From H2-BAC3 sp045863035 (GTDB taxonomy: Bacteria; Bacteroidota; Ignavibacteria; Ignavibacteriales; Ignavibacteriaceae), in assembly GCA_045863035.1 (NCBI GenBank), contig BTUV01000088.1, forward strand, positions 1 to 12,662: 12,662 bases of DNA. Direction: 5' to 3'. The notes below the pieces were generated by a model that saw only the letters and a list, made by a program, of their open reading frames with translations, had not been told where the DNA came from and made no database searches. How positions within the stretch are numbered: the first letter of the stretch is position 1; each line of letters opens with the position of its first letter. Below, piece by piece: positions 6,537-12,662 of the stretch. A program made the translations under genes and the position numbers.

Positions 6537-6571
6537 ATTACTAATTACTAACTCCTAATTACTAATTATTA
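6537..6571. repeat. 7-bp-period array at the end of the 72-aa gene
   Basis: The heptamers are ATTACTA, ATTACTA, ACTCCTA, ATTACTA, ATTATTA. This is the reverse complement of the array type at 5951-6012. The TAA stop of the 72-residue gene (6571-6569 on the minus strand) lies within the last unit. Confidence 0.85.
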
Positions 6572-6787
6572 AAAGTCATCATACACCGCGTCCGTGTTTA
6601 TATACGAATAGCCGTATTCCTGCCCCTGCAGGGTCTGCATTTCGGTACGGAATTCTTTTTCGCTTGGTTCGTTTAGCAGGACTATGGCACGGATGTCTTC
6701 TTCTTTCGGGAGGACTTTAACCAGGTTTTCCGGAAATTGAATTTTGTTTCGTTTATCTATTCTGAAGGTTATTTCATACGCTTTCAT
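6569..6787 (-). CDS. Small antitoxin-like protein (72 aa)
   Basis: The protein begins MKAYEITFRIDKRNKIQFPE and continues with LVKVLPKEEDIRAIVLLNEP. This 'I.FPE.L...LP....IR.IVLLNEP' layout resembles small proteins annotated as antitoxin-like or hypothetical in cyanobacteria and Bacteroidota, often ending in a 'D..YDDF' tail as here (66-72). By that comparison residues 1-40 would form an AbrB/MazE-like beta fold and the rest a flexible toxin-wrapping tail; this is inference from memory. No toxin gene (PIN, MazF or RelE type) is seen on either side. AAGGA lies 5 nt before the ATG. It follows recN by 22 bp, so it is probably co-transcribed with it. Its stop codon lies in a heptamer array. Confidence 0.75.
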   Translation of the reverse strand: MKAYEITFRIDKRNKIQFPENLVKVLPKEEDIRAIVLLNEPSEKEFRTEMQTLQGQEYGYSYINTDAVYDDF

Positions 6788-6809
6788 GTTATTCCTTATA
6801 CGATTTTTG

Positions 6810-8510
6810 TTACTGAATCCCCATCAGCTCCCTTGCTCCTTTCAAACTTGCTTCGGTCACCAGCTCACCGCTCATTAATTTAGCTACTTCAACAACTTTT
6901 TCTTCGACAGTAAGTTCGCGTATATAGCTGAATGCTCTCCCTTCCTCTTCCCGCTTTTCAACGGAATAGTGATGATCAGAGAGTCCCGCGATCTGCGGCA
7001 GATGCGTTATCGCGATGATCTGATGGAACGATGATAAATTCTTTAACGCGTTACCCACCTTCTGCGCAATGCGGCCGCTCACGCCGGTATCAATCTCATC
7101 AAAAATCAGCAGTGGCAGACGGTCGTTTTTTGCCAGTATGGTTTTCAGCGAAAGCATAATGCGCGAAACCTCCCCGCCGGAAGCAACCTTAGCAAGCGGC
7201 TTTACTTCTTCCCCCGCGTTAGCTGACATTAAAAACTCAACATCATCAATACCCGTGCCGCTGTAACGCACTTTTTTTTCCCCCGCGTATATATAATCAT
7301 CTCCTGTTGCGGGTGCAGCTTCCTGACGTATAACAAACTGTGCGTTTACGATTCCTAAATTCACCAGCTCCGCTATAATGTTCTTACTTATTTTGCTCCC
7401 CGCTTTTTTCCTTTCTTCAGAAAGTTTAACTGCCTGCTCACCGCAAAGTTTACGCCCCCACTCAATGTTTGCTTTCAGTTTCGCGGTTTCTTCTTCAAAT
7501 CCTGTTGCCAGTTCAAGCTCACGGCTTATTTCATCGCAATATTTCAGAACTGCATCCACGCTTCCGCCATATTTCTTTTTCAGCAGAGAGATCAGATTAA
7601 GCCGCTGGCGCATCTCCTCAAGACGGTCAGGGTCAAGTTCAAGATGCTCTTTATAAGCGCGAAGTTCATGGCTTATTTCTTTTGCCTGCTCAATAATATT
7701 CAGCAGAGTTTCATCAAGCCCCTGAAGCGATTTATCAATTTGTGCTATCTGATGGAGTTCGGTGCGGGCTTTATTTAATATATCAAACGCCGGAACCTCG
7801 CCGTCATTCAGCAAGTCATATATCATTGTGGCAGAACCAACAAGCCGTTCGGTATTTTCAAGCACTTTCAGTTCTTCACTCAGCTTTTCATCTTCACCCG
7901 GCTGCGGATTGACCGATGTTATCTCCTTCACCTGAAATTCATATAAATCTTTTTTCTGATGAAGCAGTTCCTCCTTATTCAGCAGAGCGGTATATTCGCT
8001 TATTAAGGCACGAAGCTTACGGTATTCGGTTTCATAATTTTCACGAAACTTTTCAAATCCCGCCGCCTCATCAAGCATTTCTATATGAGTTTCTTTTCGC
8101 AGCAGCGACTGATGCTCATGCTGCCCGTGCAGATCAACAAGCAGATAACCGCAATCTTTAAGCGCGGTAAGCGGAGCCGGAGTATCATTAAGAAAACTTC
8201 TGCCTGATCCTTTAAGAGATATCTCCCGCCTTATAATCAGTTCATCCTGAAATTCAATATCAAGATCTTTCAGCAGAGCTTTCATTTTTTTATTGCCGCT
8301 CACATCAAACACCCCCTCAACCACTGCTTTCTGAGTACCCCGCCTGACCACTTCAGTTGATGCGCGCTCACCCAGCAGAAGACCAAGTGCATCAATCAGG
8401 ATGGATTTTCCCGCTCCGGTTTCTCCCGTAATAATATTCAGACCGGAGTGAAAGTTCACCGTAATATTTTCTATTAAAGCATAATCCTTTATCTGGAGTG
8501 TTTTAAGCAT
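6810..8510 (-). CDS. recN: DNA repair protein RecN
   Basis: RecN is an SMC-like ATPase that acts on DNA double-strand breaks and supports recombinational repair. The 566-residue length fits the family. Walker A is GETGAGKS (29-36). The RecN-specific LHGQHEHQSLL lies at 127-137, the ABC signature ASGGEVSRIML at 443-453, Walker B LLIFDEID at 467-474 and the switch histidine in AITHLPQIAG (H503). The central part, about 140-385, is the coiled-coil arm. The ATG at 8510 gives the standard N-terminus MLKTLQIKDYALIENI. There is no clear Shine-Dalgarno site. The gene starts only 11 bp after the Nudix gene's stop and is followed after 22 bp by the antitoxin-like gene, so co-transcription is likely. 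I see no LexA-type operator. Confidence 0.97.
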   Translation of the reverse strand: MLKTLQIKDYALIENITVNFHSGLNIITGETGAGKSILIDALGLLLGERASTEVVRRGTQKAVVEGVFDVSGNKKMKALLKDLDIEFQDELIIRREISLKGSGRSFLNDTPAPLTALKDCGYLLVDLHGQHEHQSLLRKETHIEMLDEAAGFEKFRENYETEYRKLRALISEYTALLNKEELLHQKKDLYEFQVKEITSVNPQPGEDEKLSEELKVLENTERLVGSATMIYDLLNDGEVPAFDILNKARTELHQIAQIDKSLQGLDETLLNIIEQAKEISHELRAYKEHLELDPDRLEEMRQRLNLISLLKKKYGGSVDAVLKYCDEISRELELATGFEEETAKLKANIEWGRKLCGEQAVKLSEERKKAGSKISKNIIAELVNLGIVNAQFVIRQEAAPATGDDYIYAGEKKVRYSGTGIDDVEFLMSANAGEEVKPLAKVASGGEVSRIMLSLKTILAKNDRLPLLIFDEIDTGVSGRIAQKVGNALKNLSSFHQIIAITHLPQIAGLSDHHYSVEKREEEGRAFSYIRELTVEEKVVEVAKLMSGELVTEASLKGARELMGIQ

Positions 8511-8521
8511 ACATTACCGGC

Positions 8522-9055
8522 TTATTTCTTCAACTTGAGCCGCGCCATGGCAAGGCCGGAAATAGTTTTCGCGTCAATAATTTTTCCCTCAATAATCATT
8601 CTGTCAATATCATCAAATGTATATTCATGCACCTGCATCCCCTGCTCTCCCTCCTCACGGTTGTGGCTTCCGGCGGTTAGTCCATTCGCCAGATATATAT
8701 GCAGTATTTCCGTGCAGAAGCCGGGGGTAGTGCAGATTGAGCCGAGTTTTTCTACCGATTGAGCTGTATATCCGGTTTCTTCTTTCAGTTCACGCACGGC
8801 GCATATATACGGGTCTTCTCCTTTACCGAGTTTACCGGCGGGGAGCTCGGTCAGCCATTGCATAAGAGGGTAGCGGAACTGTGTAATAAGCACCACCTTC
8901 CCTTCAGAAGTAACCGGCACCACAACCGCACCGCCATCATGGAGCGCCGTTTCGCGAATTCCGGGATTGCCGCTTTCATACTCAATCTGATCCACCTTCA
9001 GATCAAACACGATGCCACGGTGAACTATTTCGCTCTTTACTATTTTGAAATTCAT
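8522..9055 (-). CDS. Nudix hydrolase, ADP-ribose pyrophosphatase type
   Basis: This 177-residue protein hydrolyses a nucleoside diphosphate linked to another group; by family it most likely cleaves ADP-ribose to AMP and ribose-5-phosphate (NudF/ADPRase-like). The Nudix box GX5EX7REUXEEXGU is complete: G74, E80, R88, E89, E92, E93 and G95 in GKLGKGE … REL-KEETGY. The segment ITQFRYPLMQWLTELPAGK (57-75) and the PGFCTE that follows (111-116) are typical of the ADP-ribose subgroup. It sits 28 bp after the YkvA-like gene and 11 bp before recN on the same strand. No Shine-Dalgarno site is evident; the upstream spacer is an alternating TA run (about 9064-9077). Exact substrate cannot be fixed from sequence alone. 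Confidence 0.93.
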   Translation of the reverse strand: MNFKIVKSEIVHRGIVFDLKVDQIEYESGNPGIRETALHDGGAVVVPVTSEGKVVLITQFRYPLMQWLTELPAGKLGKGEDPYICAVRELKEETGYTAQSVEKLGSICTTPGFCTEILHIYLANGLTAGSHNREEGEQGMQVHEYTFDDIDRMIIEGKIIDAKTISGLAMARLKLKK

Positions 9056-9083
9056 GCCGTAATTATATATATATATTTCGTGC

Positions 9084-9431
9084 TTACTTGCCGTAGTAGG
9101 GTATCAGTTCACTGCCGAGGTACTTAAGCGTGGCGGTTATAACACCCAGATCATCAAGGTAACCGATGAGCGGCGCTATATCAGGTAAAGCATCAACAGG
9201 AGTTATGAAATATACTAATGCGCCTACAACAATGCTTTTGCGGTACCACTGCACGCGGTTATCGGTCATATACTTAAATAAAGCAACAACATCTTTCACA
9301 AAAGAGATTTTCTTGCCGGAGCGTTCAAGGGTTTCCCACAGGCCTTCTTCAACGGCTTTTTTATCCTGCTCAAACCTCTCACGGTTATCGCTGTAGTCAA
9401 CTTCACGCCAGTCTATATTGTCATTTTCCAT
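9084..9431 (-). CDS. YkvA-family (DUF1232) small membrane-associated protein
   Basis: The 115-residue protein carries the DUF1232 core: a hydrophobic stretch VVGALVYFITPVDALPDIAP (68-87) followed by GYLDDLGVI (90-98). The PVD.LPD…GY.DD signature is diagnostic of the YkvA family. The first 60 residues are charged and helical. Function is unknown for the family; one short hydrophobic helix suggests membrane association. It lies between the S9 peptidase (44 bp upstream) and the Nudix gene (28 bp downstream) on the same strand, so it may belong to one transcript with them. A purine-rich AAAAAGG lies somewhat far (about 14 nt) from the ATG. Confidence 0.9.
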   Translation of the reverse strand: MENDNIDWREVDYSDNRERFEQDKKAVEEGLWETLERSGKKISFVKDVVALFKYMTDNRVQWYRKSIVVGALVYFITPVDALPDIAPLIGYLDDLGVITATLKYLGSELIPYYGK

Positions 9432-9475
9432 AATGCTTTAATCCGCCTTTTTATATTAAGTTTTTATATATAAAA

Positions 9476-11506
9476 TTACTTCTTCTTATTTTTATCAAAC
9501 CAGTCGAGAACCGTTTTCCACCAGAGACGGCTGTTCTGCGGTTTAGCCACAAAGTGGGTTTCATCCGGGAAATAAAGAAACTCGCTTTTAACACCCAGAC
9601 GCTGCAGAGAGGTAAACAACTGGAACGCCTGGTCCTCGGTCACACGGAAATCCTTTGCGCCATGCACAACCAGAACCGGAGTTTTGCAATTGTGTATATA
9701 CCGGTGAGGCGACCATTTTTCATAGACTTTTCTGTTTTGCCACGGAGTGCCCTTGAACTCCCATTCAGGGAACCAAAGCTCCTCGGTAGTGCCGAACATA
9801 CTTTCAAGATTAAACACCCCCGCGTGAGAGACAAGCGCGTTAAAGCGGTCAGTGTGTCCCGCAATCCAGTTGATCATATATCCGCCGTAAGAAGCTCCGG
9901 CAGCAAAGGTGTTATTTTTGTCAATAAATTTATACTTCTTAATCGCCTCATCATACGAGTTCATTAAATCAGTATATACTTTGCCTCCCCAGTCACCGGA
10001 AATTTCATCGGTAAACTTCTGACCATACCCGGTGCTTCCTCTGGGGTTTGGCGCCACCACTACATAGCCATCGGATGCAAACATCTGCATATTCCAACGG
10101 TAGTGGAAATCATCCGACCAGTGCCCCTGCGGTCCGCCGTGAATCAGAAATATCATCGGGTACTTCTGATTTTCATCAAAGAAGGGTGGTTTAATAATTA
10201 TTGACTGTACCGGAGTTCCGCCCGCGCCTTTTGTCCAAAAGGTTTCAATTTCGTTCATCTGAATATCCTTCAGACGCTCACTATTAATGAACGATACCTG
10301 CTTAACATTTTTCCCGTCTGCATCCGCTGTGAACAGTTCATGAGGCATGGTTGATTTTTGCATTTTAAAATAGATTCTGCTACCCTCCGGAGAGATCATC
10401 AGATTAGAGCTCATGTGCTTTTCGATGATCAGTTCTGCTTTTTCAGCGGATAAACTTATGCGGTAAACCGACTCATTAATTTCTTTTGCAGCGGTGAAGT
10501 ATATATACCTGCCGTCCGGGCTCCAGGTCATCTCGCTGACAGATATATCCTGTTTGGCAAAAAGCTGACGGGTTTTTCCGCTTTCGATATCATATATCAT
10601 CAGGCGCTGGCGGTCTGCTTCAAAACCGGCGCGCTCCATTGATGTATATGCAATCATCTTTCCGTCCGGTGAAAAAAGCGGCTGACTGTCGCTTCCTTTA
10701 CTCAGGGAAATTTTTTTGTAATCAGGTTTCTTTTCTTTTTGCAGCGCGCGCAGATCAAAGAGGAATATATCATTGTTCGTGCTGGTTGCAAGCATCTCAT
10801 CGGTATTCATGGTAAAGACCACCCAATTGCCGTCAGGGGAGAAAGAATAATCCTTTGCGCTGCCTAATGCAATCGGCGGCACATCAAACTTACTGAACGG
10901 GGTAAGGTCTGTAATTTCCTTTGAGCTGAGATCAAGCAGAAAAAGGTGGCTGCGTTTGTCACCGCGCCAGTCATCCCAGTGGCGGTACATCAGTTCTTTA
11001 TAAACGGATGCTTTTACTTTACTCTGTTCGGCTTCTTCATCCTTTTGCTTATTGCAATCCTGGTTGGCGCAGTCAGGATAAACGCTCGAAACAAAAAGCA
11101 TTTTCTTTCCATCTTTCGACCACACCACACCGGAAGCCCCGCTATAGTGAGAGGTAATTTGTTCATCCCCGCTGCCATCGGCATTGGTCATCCAGATCTG
11201 GTTGCCCATTACATAAGCAATCCTCTTTCCGTCCGGTGAGAACTTCGGGCTGCTTTCCCCCTTTTCTGTATTTTTCAGCGCTTTTAGTCCTGTCCCGTCA
11301 GTGTTGATGACAAACAAATCACTGTTCCCCTTATTCAGGTCATAAGAGTAGGAAGTAAGAGAAAAGACGATTTTTTGACCATCGGGTGAGAGGTCAGCCG
11401 TGCCAATCCTCTGCATAGCCCAGAGGTCGTCAAAATTAAGAGCGCGGGCGTTTTGTGCGTTCAAAGCCATTGTTAAAAACAGGAAAAATGAAAGAAGTTT
11501 GTACAT
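9476..11506 (-). CDS. Secreted S9 family prolyl oligopeptidase
   Basis: This serine peptidase of the prolyl oligopeptidase/acylaminoacyl-peptidase type cleaves short peptides. I take the ATG at 11506; a TTG directly before it is too close to the ribosome-binding site GAGGT. Residues 1 to about 21 form a signal peptide (hydrophobic FLFLTMALNA), so the enzyme is exported, probably to the periplasm. About 25-400 is a TolB/WD40-like beta-propeller with repeated SPDG..I.F strands (near 40, 90, 130, 223, 279, 329 and 372). About 415-676 is the alpha/beta-hydrolase domain: oxyanion region IHGGPQG, nucleophile S539 in GASYGG, D619 in HGAKDFRV and H651 in DETHF. A charged insert with two cysteines (C146, C151) within the propeller is common in this subgroup. 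Total length, 676, is normal. It is the first gene of a same-strand series leading to recN. Confidence 0.95.
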   Translation of the reverse strand: MYKLLSFFLFLTMALNAQNARALNFDDLWAMQRIGTADLSPDGQKIVFSLTSYSYDLNKGNSDLFVINTDGTGLKALKNTEKGESSPKFSPDGKRIAYVMGNQIWMTNADGSGDEQITSHYSGASGVVWSKDGKKMLFVSSVYPDCANQDCNKQKDEEAEQSKVKASVYKELMYRHWDDWRGDKRSHLFLLDLSSKEITDLTPFSKFDVPPIALGSAKDYSFSPDGNWVVFTMNTDEMLATSTNNDIFLFDLRALQKEKKPDYKKISLSKGSDSQPLFSPDGKMIAYTSMERAGFEADRQRLMIYDIESGKTRQLFAKQDISVSEMTWSPDGRYIYFTAAKEINESVYRISLSAEKAELIIEKHMSSNLMISPEGSRIYFKMQKSTMPHELFTADADGKNVKQVSFINSERLKDIQMNEIETFWTKGAGGTPVQSIIIKPPFFDENQKYPMIFLIHGGPQGHWSDDFHYRWNMQMFASDGYVVVAPNPRGSTGYGQKFTDEISGDWGGKVYTDLMNSYDEAIKKYKFIDKNNTFAAGASYGGYMINWIAGHTDRFNALVSHAGVFNLESMFGTTEELWFPEWEFKGTPWQNRKVYEKWSPHRYIHNCKTPVLVVHGAKDFRVTEDQAFQLFTSLQRLGVKSEFLYFPDETHFVAKPQNSRLWWKTVLDWFDKNKKK

Positions 11507-11648
11507 CAATACCTCGTAAAAATTCAGCTTTAAAAATAACCATAAAAGGGGAAATTTCCGGAGAAATTAGAGCCCCCCGCGGAGGTGTAATTTGGAATGT
11601 GAGGCGGGTTTTTGGGAGGCGCCGGGTAGGTGTTTGAGTTGGGCAATC

Positions 11649-11702
11649 AAGGACGAGAAGGACAGTAGGGACACTAAGGACGGCAGGGACCGCAAGGAAG
11701 AA
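11649..11702. repeat. 9-bp-period array AAGGACNNN (six units)
   Basis: The units are AAGGACGAG, AAGGACAGT, AGGGACACT, AAGGACGGC, AGGGACCGC, AAGGAAGAA. The register is kept throughout. The sequence is the same family as 4239-4265. Translated on the plus strand it gives K-D-x triplets, which explains an artefactual charged open frame here. Confidence 0.8.
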
Positions 11703-11740
11703 ACCACTTCTTGGTGGCTTAACATCTTTGCGCGAGAGAT

Positions 11741-11776
11741 GGGGACAATGGCTACACCGGGGACACCGGACTTTAA
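11741..11776. repeat. 9-bp-period sequence GGGGACANN (degenerate)
   Basis: GGGGACAAT, GGCTACACC, GGGGACACC and GGACTTTAA keep a 9-bp spacing and share the GGAC core with the array 40 bp upstream. It is probably a decayed part of the same array. Confidence 0.45.
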
Positions 11777-11829
11777 ACTTCTGCATTACTTTGCGGGTAA
11801 CTTCCCGAACCTGGCGTTAAAAATTCTTC

Positions 11830-11875
11830 TTCCCTGCATAAGGGTTGTGCATGGGAACTTGTTTCTTTGAACAAG
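11830..11875. repeat. Two adjacent hairpins
   Basis: TTCCCTGCA (11830-11838) pairs with TGCATGGGAA (11848-11857), with one bulged T. Directly after it CTTGTT (11858-11863) pairs with AACAAG (11870-11875) around a 6-nt loop. Neither is followed by a T run, so termination is unlikely. They could be remnants of small palindromic repeats or a structured RNA. Confidence 0.4.
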
Positions 11876-11964
11876 ATTTAGGGGTGGGGTAGCATAGACA
11901 AGATTATCAAATAAGCCCGGTCAGGGCGGCATATCAATAACAAACCCACACCACAGACGCGTTC

Positions 11965-11985
11965 GGACAAGTCACGACTTGTTCC
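11965..11985. repeat. Imperfect palindrome
   Basis: GGACAAGTC is followed after two bases by GACTTGTTCC, its reverse complement with one extra T. It lies in non-coding DNA and is probably a small interspersed palindromic repeat. Confidence 0.45.
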
Positions 11986-12386
11986 TGCAGTAAAATTACT
12001 TGCAAGATATATATACAACCCGGAGTGGTTAAAATATAAATCCGTGTCAATCCGCGTTGCCCCGGCATCCGTTTATAATCCGCGTCCCGTTGGGGGTAGA
12101 ATTGGCAACCGAGCTGAAAGACAGATAGTTAACCGTCTGTACGAAGTTGGGAATAATGAAATTCATACTTCATACGTCACCTGACTTCTGCCAAAATCTG
12201 ACCAAATCGTAAATTATTCGAATACGATCTAAAAACACAGATTTTTACATAATTTGTCGTACTAATTTTAGTGATAAATTGTGGAAAAAAATAAATTGAG
12301 TCAGACCCTTTATTGCTGACGATGCAATTTGGAAAAAGGAAATTCCGGATACAATAGCAATGCTTCAGTAGCAAAGTCCCCGCTTC

Positions 12387-12414
12387 CAATTTACAATGTG
12401 CAATGAACAATATA
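12387..12414. repeat. 7-bp-period array CAATNNN (four units)
   Basis: The units are CAATTTA, CAATGTG, CAATGAA, CAATATA. It is related to the AACAATK units at 4119-4153, and here no gene end is visible next to it. Confidence 0.65.
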
Positions 12415-12515
12415 TAATTTTTTAAGCCCCCTCTTTCCAATACAGAACCCGGCAAACACAAATTTAAATTCTGCAAGAGAATATATTCAGTTAAAACATA
12501 CACTGTCAGGAGAGA

Positions 12516-12662
12516 GGGGGTTTCTGGAATTGTTCTTTGCAGATTCTTAATTTTTAATTCTTAATTCTTCATTGATTTTCGGGGGCTTCCGGAATTGTTC
12601 GTTGCAGATTTTTAATTTTTAATTCTTAATTGATTCCCGGGGGCTTCGGAATTGTTCATTGC
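12516..12662. repeat. Tandem repeat of about 58-65 bp, cut by the window end
   Basis: Units start at 12516, 12581 and 12639 with GGGGG, a TTC-containing stretch and GGAATTGTTCNTTGC. The third is truncated at the edge. The first unit is 65 bp and the second 58 bp; the 7-bp difference corresponds to one heptamer (TTCTTCA) in an internal array of TTCTTAA/TTTTTAA units (12544-12571 and 12609-12629). Confidence 0.8.

Larger units (their letters stand above)
11507..12515. other. Long non-coding mosaic of hairpins and short-period repeats
   Basis: No gene is supported in this kilobase: open frames here have no ribosome-binding sites or recognisable sequence and run through repeats. It must hold the promoter of the S9 peptidase gene near its left end. 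Structures seen, left to right: AAGGACNNN arrays (11649-11776), two adjacent hairpins (11830-11875), an inverted repeat with ACAAGT/ACTTGT arms (11965-11985), ATCCG-rich periodic sequence (12039-12089), a 20-bp imperfect palindrome centred on GTTAAC (12121-12140), two TTCATAC heptamers (12162-12175), a GTCAG/CTGAC hairpin (12300-12320) and a CAATNNN heptamer array (12387-12414). Confidence 0.6.

Noticed and set aside
11592..11870. 92-codon charged plus-strand open frame
   Set aside because: Its K-D-x sequence is the translation of the 9-bp repeat array, with no start signal.
12177..12503. 108-codon minus-strand open frame
   Set aside because: It runs through the heptamer array and AT-rich DNA, has no ribosome-binding site and no recognisable protein sequence.
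12516..12662. CRISPR array
   Set aside because: Units are long and directly contiguous, without unique spacers of constant length.

Overview
The window most likely comes from a bacterium of the Bacteroidota/Chlorobiota branch, perhaps an Ignavibacteria-like lineage. This is an inference from a PorV/PorQ-type outer-membrane barrel protein, an S9 peptidase of the form common in that group, several genes without a Shine-Dalgarno site, and intergenic spaces full of AT-rich repeats. There is no rRNA or tRNA gene, transposase, integrase or CRISPR array that I can see.

Layout. Positions 1-1410 hold an exact 276-bp direct repeat (47-322 and 1134-1409). The right copy is the 3' end and terminator of a 476-codon minus-strand gene (1309-2739). 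The left copy is a headless fragment of the same gene. Between them lie about 0.8 kb with one small gene (849-1082) and non-coding repeats. The 476-residue protein has a large N-terminal part, one membrane span, a proline run and a C-terminal PPC-like domain. A divergent PorV/PorQ-family gene (3097-4134) follows. It converges on prfC (4312-5916, release factor 3).

From 11506 down to 6569 runs a tightly spaced minus-strand gene train: secreted S9 prolyl oligopeptidase, YkvA-like DUF1232 protein, Nudix hydrolase of the ADP-ribose pyrophosphatase type, recN, and a 72-residue antitoxin-like protein. Gaps are 11-44 bp, so an operon is plausible. Downstream, between two inversely oriented heptamer repeat arrays, sits a four-helix-bundle (S23/IVP family) gene (6102-6467). 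The last 1.15 kb (11507-12662) has no convincing gene and is a mosaic of hairpins and short-period repeats, ending in a tandem repeat cut by the window edge.

The genes are mostly housekeeping: translation termination, DNA repair, nucleotide-sugar clean-up, peptide degradation and envelope. The unusual material is the repeats. Degenerate 7-bp-period arrays occur at many places, and three of them contain the stop codons of the adjoining genes (PorV-like, prfC, 72-aa gene). A second family with a 9-bp period (AAGGACNNN) occurs at 4239-4265 and 11649-11776, and there is a perfect 28-bp palindrome between the two convergent genes. The 276-bp direct repeat is arranged so that recombination between its copies would remove the small gene and leave the 476-codon gene intact.
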